NCBI GenBank assembly: GCA_010672585.1
Contig: JAAHGF010000016.1
Location: forward strand, 172,096-236,095
Origin: Okeania sp. SIO1I7
GTDB lineage: Bacteria > Cyanobacteriota > Cyanobacteriia > Cyanobacteriales > Microcoleaceae
DNA: 64,000 nt
Reading direction: 5' to 3'
The position numbers were made by a program, and so were the translations under genes. Below are positions 54,815-62,945 of this stretch, piece after piece; the first letter of the stretch is position 1; every line of letters starts with the position of its first letter. The notes beneath the pieces are model-generated. The model did not search any database, was not told where the DNA came from, and saw nothing but the letters and a program-made list of their open reading frames with translations.

Positions 54815-55558
54815 CTATCCATTACTTTCTGGATCGATACCCGTTTCTCGTAATAATTGTTCTAAACGTTTGGCACGTTCTTGAGCAATTTCCTTCTCTT
54901 GGCGTTCCTGTTGAAGTTGTTCTTCAGCAACAGTGGCACGACTTTCTGCTTCTAAAGCACGATTTTCTGTTGCCTCCAATTGTTGCTGCACTTCAATATA
55001 ATCTGTAAATGGTTGGTCATCAGGACGGTACAATATTAGTGTTTCTGCTGTTAACTCAAATCTAATACCCAACCGAGGTGAAACAAAGTCATTTATTTCA
55101 TCAATTCTTTCCAGGAAAAGTTCCGAACGTAACCATCCCGTTAAACTATTTTTTTGCGGGTCATATAAATAATCTTCTTCTACTCCATAGCGGTCATAAA
55201 ATAATAATTTGCGCTCCATTTCTTTGGGTGTATTTCCCGGAGAAAGAATCTCAAATACTACTTGTGGAACAATATTATTTTCTTTCCATTGCTGATAAGA
55301 ACCCCGGTCTCCTTTTGACACTCCAAAAACCACCATGATATCTGGTGCTTGTCGTAATTTATTATTCCCTTCTAGCGGATACCAAAGTAAATCTCCTGCC
55401 ACAAAAACTTCAGTATTATCTGCAAATAACCAAGCTAAATTGTAATGAATAATTGTAATCCAACGAAATTGAATTGTATTATCTGCCATAGGTTGTCCAT
55501 CACTATCTGGATAAACTATTTCTGAGTTAGTTTGGGACAAGGGAAGTTGTATTGCCAT
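54815..55558 (-). CDS. Uma2 family endonuclease, copy 1
   Basis: 247 residues. Uma2/DUF820 core: DIMVVFGVSKGDRGSYQQWK, VVFEILSPGNTPKEMERKLL, FYDRYGVEEDYLYDPQ (E/D-x-K and conserved tyrosine positions). A C-terminal coiled coil (ATENRALEAESRATVAEEQL) contains a short EAESRATVAE duplication relative to copy 2. Over the first ~180 residues it differs from copy 2 (55632-56333) at only a handful of positions, e.g. EEDYLYDP versus EEYYLYDP, so the pair is a recent tandem duplication separated by 73 bp. Function of Uma2 proteins is not established. Confidence 0.9.
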   Translation of the reverse strand: MAIQLPLSQTNSEIVYPDSDGQPMADNTIQFRWITIIHYNLAWLFADNTEVFVAGDLLWYPLEGNNKLRQAPDIMVVFGVSKGDRGSYQQWKENNIVPQVVFEILSPGNTPKEMERKLLFYDRYGVEEDYLYDPQKNSLTGWLRSELFLERIDEINDFVSPRLGIRFELTAETLILYRPDDQPFTDYIEVQQQLEATENRALEAESRATVAEEQLQQERQEKEIAQERAKRLEQLLRETGIDPESNG

Positions 55559-55631
55559 ATTTTATTTCCTCACATTATTCAGGGTGCATTAGTGGTAACG
55601 TAACGCACCATTCCACTTCTAAAAATTAAAC

Positions 55632-56333
55632 CTATCCATTGGTTTCGGGATCTATCCCCGCTTCTCGTAATAATTGTTCTAAACGTTTGGCACGTTCTTG
55701 AACAATTTCCTTCTCTTGACGTTCCTGTTGAAGTTCTTTTTCTACCACCTCAAGTTGTTGCTGCACTTCCATATAATCTGTAAACGGTTGGTCATCAGGA
55801 CGGTACAACATTAGTGTTTCTGTTGTTAACTCAAACCTAATTCCTAATTTAGGAGAAACAAAACCATTTATTTCATCAATTCTTTCCAGGAAAAGTTCCG
55901 AACGTAACCATCCCGTTAAACTATTTTTTTGCGGGTCATATAAATAATATTCTTCTACTCCATAGCGGTCATAAAATAATAATTTGCGCTCCATTTCTTT
56001 GGGTTTATTTCCCGGAGAAAGAATCTCAAATACTACTTGTGGAACAATATTATTTTCTTTCCATTGTTGATAAGAACCCCGGTCTCCTTTTGACACTCCA
56101 AAAACCACCATGATATCTGGTGCTTGTCGTAATTTATTATTCCCTTCTAGCGGATACCAAAGTAAATCTCCTGCCACAAAAACTTCAGTATTATCTGCAA
56201 ATAACCAAGCTAAATTGTAATGAATAACTGTAATCCAACGAAATTGAATTGTATTATCTGCCATAGGTTGTCCATCACTATCTGGATAAACTATTTCTGA
56301 GTTAGTTTGGGACAAGGGAAGTTGTATTGCCAT
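55632..56333 (-). CDS. Uma2 family endonuclease, copy 2
   Basis: 233 residues, near-identical to the downstream copy in its first ~180 residues, including the DNA upstream of the ATG (TATTTTATTTCCTCAC on both). It keeps the usual EEYYLYDP motif and lacks the ~14-residue coiled-coil expansion of copy 1. Both retain MERKLLFYDRYGVEE and VVFEILSPGN. Same strand as copy 1, so they are likely cotranscribed. The inter-gene spacer contains GGTGCATTAGTGGTAACGTA, a fragment of the dispersed GGTGCGTTA element. Confidence 0.9.
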   Translation of the reverse strand: MAIQLPLSQTNSEIVYPDSDGQPMADNTIQFRWITVIHYNLAWLFADNTEVFVAGDLLWYPLEGNNKLRQAPDIMVVFGVSKGDRGSYQQWKENNIVPQVVFEILSPGNKPKEMERKLLFYDRYGVEEYYLYDPQKNSLTGWLRSELFLERIDEINGFVSPKLGIRFELTTETLMLYRPDDQPFTDYMEVQQQLEVVEKELQQERQEKEIVQERAKRLEQLLREAGIDPETNG

Positions 56334-56606
56334 ATTTTATTTCCTCACGCGCCTCAGTATTTTTAGTATATAGTATTTAGTTAATTCAGGCACAATGGGA
56401 ATATATAGATATTCTGAAACAATCATTTTTTTTTGCTTTCCATAAATCAATCAATATAGTTGTTTCATAGTCTGTTTTTTATTTTAAAAATATTGGCGAA
56501 ATTTGGCATCAATTAAATCATTAGGTTCCTCTTTATTTCCGATAAAATTTCGGGTAACTTGAACTACATCAAACTGTTAATAAATTTCGGAAAAATCAAT
56601 TTGATC

Positions 56607-56697
56607 AGGACTTACGCACAAGGCACGAAAAAGTAGTGTTTGAGATTGCTTCCCTGTGGGTCGCAATGACAGAAATACGTTCTACTGCGTAACTCCT
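56607..56697. mobile_element. AGGACTTACGC element, 91 bp, reverse orientation
   Basis: Ends AGGACTTACGCACAAGGCAC and ACTGCGTAACTCCT; the interior GAGATTGCTTCCCTGTGGGT and AGAAATACGTTCTACTGC is the reverse complement of interior text at 34899-35107 and 23122-23213. Non-coding. Confidence 0.75.
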
Positions 56698-56715
56698 ATT
56701 TATCTTTCTTGCTTC

Positions 56716-56962
56716 TTCCTTCTTACCGAATAATTAATAATTAATAATTAATAATTAAATAATTCTGGTAAAAATCCTCCCCTTTTAAGGGGAAAAAAGC
56801 GGTCGTTAGCGTAGCTTCCCGCAGGGTGGGATGGCGAGGTCTCCTCGCCATATCCAATCGACCAAGAGAAGAAATAATATTTCCTTATATTCAATTCCGT
56901 AGCGGTTTTAACCTTCTTGTAATTATCAATTATCCATTATCAATTAATGAATTCTTCCTTAT
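56716..56962 (-). mobile_element. Composite AT-rich repeat, reverse orientation
   Basis: Reads TTACCGAATAATTAATAATT, CCTCCCCTTTTAAGGGGAAA, AAGCGGTCGTTAGCGTAGCT, GGGTGGGATGGCGAGGTCTC, CTCGCCATATCCAATCGACC and ends TAATTATCAATTATCCATTA. The central GGCGAGGTCTCCTCGCC is a strong palindrome. Same blocks as at 9290, 12176 and 58318 but inverted. Confidence 0.7.
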
Positions 56963-57591
56963 TGCTTCTTCCTTCTTCCCTATTCTTTGAATGGAGACTC
57001 TAAATATTGAAACCAGGAATACTTAACAGTAACCACAGTAATTACTATGGGCAAAAATAAAAATAACCCCAGCAACTGAAACGACCGCAAATATTATTAC
57101 CATTATTGACACAAAAGTTAGTTTATGATTAAACTAAATTTTTACAATCAATATTTTGGGAATTAACGAAACAATTAATGAAGAGGGAAGGAAAGAAGAA
57201 AAAAATCTAAGGATATATAAAAACCCTGAAGGTTTTATACCATTTCAAAAAAATAATGTTACGAATAATCATCACCATTAAAATATTTGATATAAAATAT
57301 ATATTTGACGAAAAAGATAATTTGCGACATCAAAAATGGTATTAAACCTATTTATTCTGACTTCTGACTTCTAAGAAATAGCCTAGCTATTTGTAGCAAG
57401 CATTTATCAATTTGGTTTTACCCCTTTTCTCTAAATTCAAAAATATTTTTACCTGCAACTGAAATAGAATTGCTATACAAAGTAGTATTCTTGTCAAACA
57501 CAAATTTTTTTTACAAATAGGCTGAATGGGAAACTAATTTGCCAGAATATAAATAGACCAAGAAGCTGTTAAAAATTATGAAGGACAACCT

Positions 57592-58200
57592 ATGGAATCA
57601 GCTTATTTTTTCTGTCTAATTATTGGTGGAGCATTTGTGGCACTCTCCGCCTTTGCGGGTCTAGATGGTGTAGATTTTGACCAAGACTTTGACCCAGACT
57701 TAGAAATTACGGACCAATCAAGTAGACAAGTTAATACTTCAATATATCAGCGTCGCCGAAGATTATGGCTACCATTATTCAGCCTCAAATTTTGGACTTT
57801 TGGTAGTTGTTTCTTTGGGCTAACTGGAATTTTGTTATCCTATATTTCTTCCACTCTTTCACCAACAATAATTGCCATTATTTCTATAATTGTTGGTATT
57901 TTATGTGGCACAATTATGGCATGGGTATTATATACCTTAAAAAACCGTCAAGCTGATAGCTTGGTGCGTAGTGGCGACCTTGTAGGTCTTTCTGGAATTG
58001 TGGAGATTCCTTTTGATAAAAATAGTAGAGGAAAAATTAGATTAAATGTGAAAAATTCTGTTTTAGAATTGATGGCTTTTACTGAAGAATCTAGGGAATT
58101 TACTAGAGGAGAAAAAGCATTTATCGTGGGAATAGAAAATAATAGAGTATGGGTAGTATCAGAAAATTATCTAGATAAAACATCAGAGGATGAATCTTAA
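57592..58200 (+). CDS. NfeD-like membrane protein with C-terminal OB fold
   Basis: 202 residues. Membrane segments at ~3-22 (YFFCLIIGGAFVALSAFAGL), ~62-82 (FWTFGSCFFGLTGILLSYIS) and ~90-115 (PTIIAIISIIVGILCGTIMA), then a soluble beta domain from ~125: DLVGLSGIVEIPFDKNSRGK, ELMAFTEESREFTRGEKAF, NNRVWVVSE, as in NfeD/YuaF OB folds. NfeD proteins partner flotillins in membrane microdomains. Two flotillin-like genes follow on the same strand, along with a second OB-fold protein whose C-terminal half aligns with this one. Confidence 0.85.
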   Translation: MESAYFFCLIIGGAFVALSAFAGLDGVDFDQDFDPDLEITDQSSRQVNTSIYQRRRRLWLPLFSLKFWTFGSCFFGLTGILLSYISSTLSPTIIAIISIIVGILCGTIMAWVLYTLKNRQADSLVRSGDLVGLSGIVEIPFDKNSRGKIRLNVKNSVLELMAFTEESREFTRGEKAFIVGIENNRVWVVSENYLDKTSEDES

Positions 58201-58317
58201 TATTTTTAAGCTATCCTCTATTACTATTTCCCAATTCCCCAATTTCAAGAGATTTTCTGCACAACTTATACCAAATTAATAAATGTTTGCTACAAATAAC
58301 TTTACTAGGTGGCCTGT

Positions 58318-58600
58318 TCAATAATTGATAATTGATAATTGATAATTGATAATTACCTCTCCCCAAAAGGAAGAGGATTGAATAAAAGGAAAATTTTTTC
58401 TCTCTTGGTCGATTGGAGGACAGCTCCGAGACCTCGCCATCCCACCCTACGGGAAAGCTGCGAAGAGAGAACTCCGTTCCGCTGTCGCGAAACGCGTCAG
58501 CGTTGCGTTACGCCAGTTTTGCGAAGCAAAAGCAAACGACCGCTTGTTTCTCCACAGCGAGTGAGAGGCTTTAAACCTTAATTATTCGGTAAATTATTAA
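58318..58600 (+). mobile_element. Composite AT-rich repeat between the two NfeD-like genes
   Basis: Tandem ATTGATA units (58323-58353), ATTACCTCTCCCCAAAAGGA, TCTTGGTCGATTGGAGGACA, CCGAGACCTCGCCATCCCAC, AACGACCGCTTGTTTCTC and TAATTATTCGGTAAATTATT. It carries an extra GC-rich insert (58465-58535) with CGCGAAACGCGTCAGCG hairpin text. Flanked by TTTGCTACAAATAA and TTTGTAACATTCTTTT, weak outer inverted ends shared with the 12.15-12.55 kb copy. Confidence 0.65.
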
Positions 58601-58686
58601 TTATTAATTATTTACTAGCCAGTTTATTTGTAACATTCTTTTTTCACGCTTGGTATTAAATATAGTTGCGATATGAATAAATTGGC

Positions 58687-59031
58687 ATGAAAAATCAACT
58701 TTTAATGTTAGCCTATATTTCAGTGGGAGTAGGAATATTTGGTGGGATTTTAATAGTATTATTGTTGTCTATTTTTCGACAAAACCAAGTCATAAATAGT
58801 CTTGTCAGTCCTCAAGATTTTTTAGGTCTACCCTGCACTGTGGAAATTCCATTTGATACTCATAGTAGAGGTAAAGTTAGTCTAAATGTTAAAGGATCTA
58901 ACATCGAATTAATTGCCCGTACAACAGAAGAATCTAAAGAATTTACTAAGGGAGAACAAGTATTTATTATTGGCACAGAAAATAATCAGGTGTGGGTAAT
59001 TTCCAAATCATCTTTTCAACACCAGGAATAA
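58687..59031 (+). CDS. Short NfeD-like protein: one membrane helix plus OB fold
   Basis: 114 residues: a single N-terminal membrane helix (MLAYISVGVGIFGGILIVLL, ~7-27) and an OB-like domain DFLGLPCTVEIPFDTHSRGK ... NIELIARTTEESKEFTKGEQ ... NNQVWVISK. This domain is clearly paralogous to residues ~125-195 of the preceding 202-residue protein. The size and layout resemble the short 'NfeD1b' type that accompanies flotillins. Located about 220 bp upstream of the first flotillin gene. Confidence 0.82.
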   Translation: MKNQLLMLAYISVGVGIFGGILIVLLLSIFRQNQVINSLVSPQDFLGLPCTVEIPFDTHSRGKVSLNVKGSNIELIARTTEESKEFTKGEQVFIIGTENNQVWVISKSSFQHQE

Positions 59032-59247
59032 TCAGAAATAATTAATAATGACGGAGTCCTCAGGAGTCAACCCACCCCTAGCCCCTCCCCCTCCCAGGAG
59101 GGGAACGACCGAGTCAGGAGGGAAGAAGAAGGAAGAAGAGAAGAAAGTTTTTATCATTCTTTAAATGGACATGATATTATATAAAACTTCCGTACTACTA
59201 CATGAAAAATACTATATTTCACAAAAATAAATGAGGAAACTTAACTA
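59032..59247. other. Repeat-bearing spacer before the first flotillin gene
   Basis: Holds GGAGTCCTCAGGAGTCA, a CCCCTCCCCCTCCCAGGAGG GC hairpin block (dispersed), GAAGAAGG tract and a lone TGGACATGATATTA end of the TATCATGTCCGG family (~59165). AATGAGGAAACTTAACTAATG contains a GAGGA ribosome site 12 bp before the flotillin start. Confidence 0.45.
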
Positions 59248-60615
59248 ATGAAAAGTAAAAATTTTGAATCAAATCAAGCCGAATTAACTACTGTAGAAAT
59301 AGCACAAATTCCTCCTGTCATACAAAAGGAGCCAATTCAGAATTTTACAGGAAAAATTTCTACAAGTTTACCCATCGCTGTATCTATATTTGGAGTGATA
59401 GTATTAATCTGGTTTATCAACACATTCATACAAATTTGTAAACCCAATGAAATACTAATTTTATCCGGTCGGAAACGGCGGACAAAAGAAGGGGAAACAG
59501 TTGGTTATCGCGTAATCTTTGGTGGTAGAGCAATTCCCATTCCAATTCTAGAAACAACCAAAACAATGGACCTACGCACCATGCCAGTACCTGTGGAAGT
59601 CCGGAATGCTTACTCCAAAGGCGGTACTCCACTAAATATTCAAGCGATCGCCAATATCAAAGTTTCCAATGACCCCAAAATAGTAGGCAATGCTATAGAA
59701 AGATTTCTCGACCGCGACCGCTCAGAAATTACCCGTGTAGCAAGAGAAACTCTAGAAGGAAACTTACGGGGTGTAGTCGCCACCCTGACCCCTGAACAAC
59801 TCAACGAAGACCGCCTTCAATTCGCCGAACGTATTGCTGAAGACGTGAGTCGCGACTTAGCAAAATTGGGCTTGCAACTCGACATCCTGAAAATTCAAAG
59901 CGTTTCCGATGACGTAGACTACCTAAACTCCATCGGTCGCAAACAAATTGCCATGATTCGCCGAGATGCAGAAATAGCTGAGTCTAACGCCAAAGCAGAA
60001 GCAGAGCAAATAGAAGCTGACTGCCAACGACAGTCAGAAATTGCCAAAACTCAGTCAGAAACATTTATCGTCCAGAAAGAAAACGAACTCCGCAAAATCA
60101 GAGCAGAATGGGATCAGAAAGCTCGTTCGGAAGAAGAACGAACCAAAGCAGCAGCTAAAGAAGCAAGGGCAAGAGCAGAACAATTATTGCAAACAGTCCG
60201 CGCTGAGTTAGAGCGGTTGCGTTTAGAAGCAGATGAAGTATTGCCAGCAGAAGCACAACGGCAAGCAAAAGAACTCATAGCAAAAGGAAATGCTGCTTCT
60301 GTTTCAGAAAATGCTCAAGCTGAAGCTTTAGTTAACGATATGCTTTCCCAGGTTTGGCAAGAGACTGGTAAAGATGCTGCGGAGTTATTCTACTTACAAC
60401 AAATTAGTATGATTTTGCGCGAGTCTGCTAAGGTAACCGAACAAGTTAAATTGGAAAATATCAAAGTTATTGATAGTGGAGATGGCAAGTCGATCGCTAG
60501 TTTGGTGAACGCTTATCCTGAAATCTTCCGCCAGTTCCTCAAAAATGTTAATCAAACCCTTGGCGTTGATGTCACAGGTAATTTCAGCAATGGGAGTAGG
60601 GGAGTAGGGGAGTAG
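59248..60615 (+). CDS. Flotillin-like SPFH/band-7 protein 1
   Basis: 455 residues: a ~45-residue N-terminus, membrane helix (PIAVSIFGVIVLIWFINTFI, ~47-66), SPFH domain (~70-245; KPNEILILSGRKRRTKEGET, RNAYSKGGTPLNIQAIANIK, RETLEGNLRGVVATLTPEQL, LDILKIQSVSDDVDYLNSIG) and a heptad-rich coiled coil (~245-370) with Ala/Glu repeats typical of flotillins. Presumed oligomeric scaffold of membrane microdomains working with the NfeD-like proteins upstream. The last residues GSRGVGE and the TAG stop are encoded by a GGGGAGTA heptamer repeat. Confidence 0.9.
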   Translation: MKSKNFESNQAELTTVEIAQIPPVIQKEPIQNFTGKISTSLPIAVSIFGVIVLIWFINTFIQICKPNEILILSGRKRRTKEGETVGYRVIFGGRAIPIPILETTKTMDLRTMPVPVEVRNAYSKGGTPLNIQAIANIKVSNDPKIVGNAIERFLDRDRSEITRVARETLEGNLRGVVATLTPEQLNEDRLQFAERIAEDVSRDLAKLGLQLDILKIQSVSDDVDYLNSIGRKQIAMIRRDAEIAESNAKAEAEQIEADCQRQSEIAKTQSETFIVQKENELRKIRAEWDQKARSEEERTKAAAKEARARAEQLLQTVRAELERLRLEADEVLPAEAQRQAKELIAKGNAASVSENAQAEALVNDMLSQVWQETGKDAAELFYLQQISMILRESAKVTEQVKLENIKVIDSGDGKSIASLVNAYPEIFRQFLKNVNQTLGVDVTGNFSNGSRGVGE

Positions 60616-60672
60616 GGACCCATCCCTAGCCCCTCCCCCTCCCAGGAGGGGAGTAGGGGAGTAGGGGAGATT
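60598..60672. repeat. GGGGAGTA heptamer repeat at the flotillin 1 stop codon
   Basis: GGGAGTAGGGGAGTAGGGGA units run through the stop codon, are interrupted by a dispersed CCCCTCCCCCTCCCAGGAGG hairpin block, and resume at 60649. The 60616-60966 gap otherwise contains an AT-rich part and a CTTCCTTCTTCC tract (60905-60936); an open frame 60679-60945 there has no family features. Confidence 0.7.
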
Positions 60673-60966
60673 AAAGACTTGAAGTATAGTTATAAACATA
60701 TACTATATAACCGGATTCTATATCAAGCACACAAGTATATTTTTTTGCCCTACTCCCTACCTTACGAGTATGTTTTTGATAATCAAGAGATAACGTGGGT
60801 CAAACAAAGTAGACAAAGGGGGAAAGTGGACTTGGAAGCAGAAACAAGGAACATTCAAACTCATAATATCTACGCTTTTTTCTCCCTTGTATCCTTGTCC
60901 TCCTCTTCCTTCTTCCTTCTTCCCTCTTCCTTCTTAAATAACTAAAATTATGGAGTCAAAAAAATC

Positions 60967-62226
60967 ATGGAAATAGTATTAGCATTACTGGCAGTTTTCG
61001 GTCTTGGTACTGGTGCAGGTGTCTTTGTCATTCGCAACCTTTATTACATTTGTCAGCCAAGTGAAGTCCTAATTTTTTCTGGAAGTCGTCACCGTGTAGG
61101 AGACAGCGATAAAAAAGTTGGATATCGTCTCGTCAAGGGAGGTAGTAGCATTCGCGTCCCTCTGTTAGAACAAGCGTTCCGCATGGACTTGAGTAATATG
61201 ATTATTGAACTTAAGGTTAATAATTCTTATTCTAAAGGTGGTATTCCTCTCACAGTCGAGAGTGTGGCAAATATCAAAATTGCTGGTGAAGAACCTACTA
61301 TTCACAATGCGATCGAGCGCCTACTAGGGAAAACTCGCCAGGAAATTGAAAAATTAGCCCAGGAAACTCTAGAAGGAAATTTGCGTGGTGTGTTAGCTTC
61401 TCTGACACCAGAACAAGTCAATGAAGACAAAATTGCTTTTGCCAAAAGTTTACTGGAGGAAGCAGAAGACGACCTAGAAAAATTAGGTTTAGTTTTGGAT
61501 ACTCTACAAATTCAGAATATTGCTGATGATGTAGGATATCTTGATTCTATTGGTCGAAAACAACAAGCTGAATTGTTACGAGATTCTCGTATTGCTGAAG
61601 CAAAAACTCAGGCAGAATCAATTATTCGAGAATCAGAAAACAAAAAAAATACTTCTTTCAAACAGATTGACACTAAAATTGCTGTAGCTCGTGCAGAAGC
61701 TGAAAGACGCATTCAAGATGCGGTGACAAAACGGCAAGCAGTGGTAGCGGAAGCGGAGGCTGATATTGGGTCAGAAGTAGCGCGTACTCAAGCTGAAGTA
61801 GCAGTGCAGAATGAGCGTATTAAGCAAGTAGAACAACAGTTACAGGCAGATGTAGTTGCCCCCGCAGAAGCTGAATGTAAGCGAGCGATCGCTAGTGCTA
61901 AGGGAGATGCTGCTGCTATTGTCGAACCAGGAAAGGCACAAGCAGAGGGTATTAAGAAGTTGGCAGAATCTTGGAAAGCTGCTGGTGCAAATGCACGAGA
62001 AGTTTTTCTATATCAGAAGTTGGAAGAGTTGCTGAAGATTATGGTATCTACTGTGCCAGAAGTTGATGTGGATAATGTTACCGTAATTAATGCTCAAGGT
62101 GGAAGCAATGCGACAAAAATGGCTGCTTTTCTTGAGGAGTTAAAGCAAACTACTGGTATTGATGTAGCTGCTACAGTAAATAGTTTAAGCGATCGAGATA
62201 TAGGGAGTAGGGGAGTAGAGGAGTAG
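60967..62226 (+). CDS. Flotillin-like SPFH/band-7 protein 2
   Basis: 419 residues: N-terminal membrane helix (MEIVLALLAVFGLGTGAGVF, 1-22) without the long leader of paralogue 1, SPFH domain (~25-200; QPSEVLIFSGSRHRVGDSDK, NNSYSKGGIPLTVESVANIK, QETLEGNLRGVLASLTPEQV, LDTLQIQNIADDVGYLDSIG) and a coiled coil (~205-330). The SPFH domains of the two proteins are co-linear and similar, so they probably hetero-oligomerise, like FloA/FloT or eukaryotic flotillin-1/2. The C-terminal residues GSRGVEE and TAG stop again come from a GGGGAGTA repeat (62201-62250). Confidence 0.9.
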   Translation: MEIVLALLAVFGLGTGAGVFVIRNLYYICQPSEVLIFSGSRHRVGDSDKKVGYRLVKGGSSIRVPLLEQAFRMDLSNMIIELKVNNSYSKGGIPLTVESVANIKIAGEEPTIHNAIERLLGKTRQEIEKLAQETLEGNLRGVLASLTPEQVNEDKIAFAKSLLEEAEDDLEKLGLVLDTLQIQNIADDVGYLDSIGRKQQAELLRDSRIAEAKTQAESIIRESENKKNTSFKQIDTKIAVARAEAERRIQDAVTKRQAVVAEAEADIGSEVARTQAEVAVQNERIKQVEQQLQADVVAPAEAECKRAIASAKGDAAAIVEPGKAQAEGIKKLAESWKAAGANAREVFLYQKLEELLKIMVSTVPEVDVDNVTVINAQGGSNATKMAAFLEELKQTTGIDVAATVNSLSDRDIGSRGVEE

Positions 62227-62847
62227 GGGAGTGGGGGAGTGGGGGAGCATTTTTCTACCTTCTGACTCCTGACTCCTCCGTCATTTATTTATAGAACCCA
62301 TTTGGTATATTTTTAGTCAGTCCAGTAGTAGCGCGTCAAGCTGAAAATGATGTATTAAATTTTTGAGTATAATTCTTGCTATGACTAAGGTTTGGAGAAT
62401 TTTCCTAAAATAGTGTATTAGCCTCAGAGGCAAGAAGTTATGATCGCAGACCATCAGGCGATATAGCTGCCGCTAGGCTCCGCTAAACAAAATTATTTTT
62501 ATTTGATAAGTATTTTTTACCCTGGTTTTAACAATGGTACTTGTCTTGAGGCGATCGCTTAAAATTTTGTAGCGTTAGCGGAGCTTTGCGTCAGCGATCG
62601 CTCTATTTACCATACACTATATATAATGTCTTTGCGTAAGTTCTGTTTATAAAATGAAAATTTCTCCTGTCTGTAACTGCAATCAAGAAAACTTAACCAC
62701 ATTAACTTTCCTGGCGGGAAGTCCCGCGCTCTCCCGCAGGGGAGCGGAGGGATGGGAAAGCCAGGGCCAGGATTCGGATACCTTCATAAGCTAAACGTTC
62801 ACAAGCCCTTGACAAGCTAGCTACATTTTGTTATTCTCAAGTTCAAA
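62227..62847. other. Gene-free stretch after the flotillin locus
   Basis: Contains GGGGAGTG heptamers (62220-62250), CTGACTCCTGACTCC (62260-62275), a TCAGTCCAGTAGTAGCG end (62318) and a lone GTCTTTGCGTAAGTTCTG end (~62628). It also has a CGCTAACGCTACAAAA-type HIP-rich region (62555-62605). 62700-62760 has GGCGGGAAGTCCCGCGC with CTCCCGCAGGGGAG, text I associate with the 3' part of IS605-type tnpB genes. No intact ORF. Confidence 0.45.
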
Positions 62848-62945
62848 ACAGGGGGAGGACATCACCTCTGTCTAAACAGCGGTCAGGGTTTCCCAGACTG
62901 AAGAATCCCGCGTTGTCCCGTAAGGGCAACGTCGGGAGTATGTCA
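62848..62945 (+). mobile_element. Second solo IS200/IS605 right end (omega-RNA-like relic)
   Basis: ACAGGGGGAGGACATCACCT, GCGGTCAGGGTTTCCCAGAC, TGAAGAATCCCGCG, a GTCCCGTAAGGG hairpin and the terminal GTCGGGAGTATGTCAA, in the same order as at 23372-23471. Stems are conserved while loops differ (GTCTCGTAGAG versus GTCCCGTAAGGG), as expected for a structured RNA. No intact tnpB precedes it. Confidence 0.65.

Larger units (their letters stand above)
56334..57591. other. 1.26-kb gene-free stretch with two elements
   Basis: Besides the elements at 56607-56697 and 56716-56962, 56975-57330 is AT-rich without a credible ORF, and 57397-57420 has TTTGTAGCAAGCATTTATCA, a dispersed end-like sequence also near 12133 and 58280. 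The 57480-57591 part presumably has the promoter of the NfeD/flotillin locus; GGACAACCT (57582-57590) lies just before the ATG. Confidence 0.45.

Noticed and set aside
58339..58581. 80-residue forward ORF
   Set aside because: Also inside a composite repeat; the frame is not conserved between copies.
60679..60945. 88-residue forward ORF between the flotillin genes
   Set aside because: Ends in Ser/Phe-rich translation of a CTTCTTCC tract and shows no recognisable domain or ribosome site.
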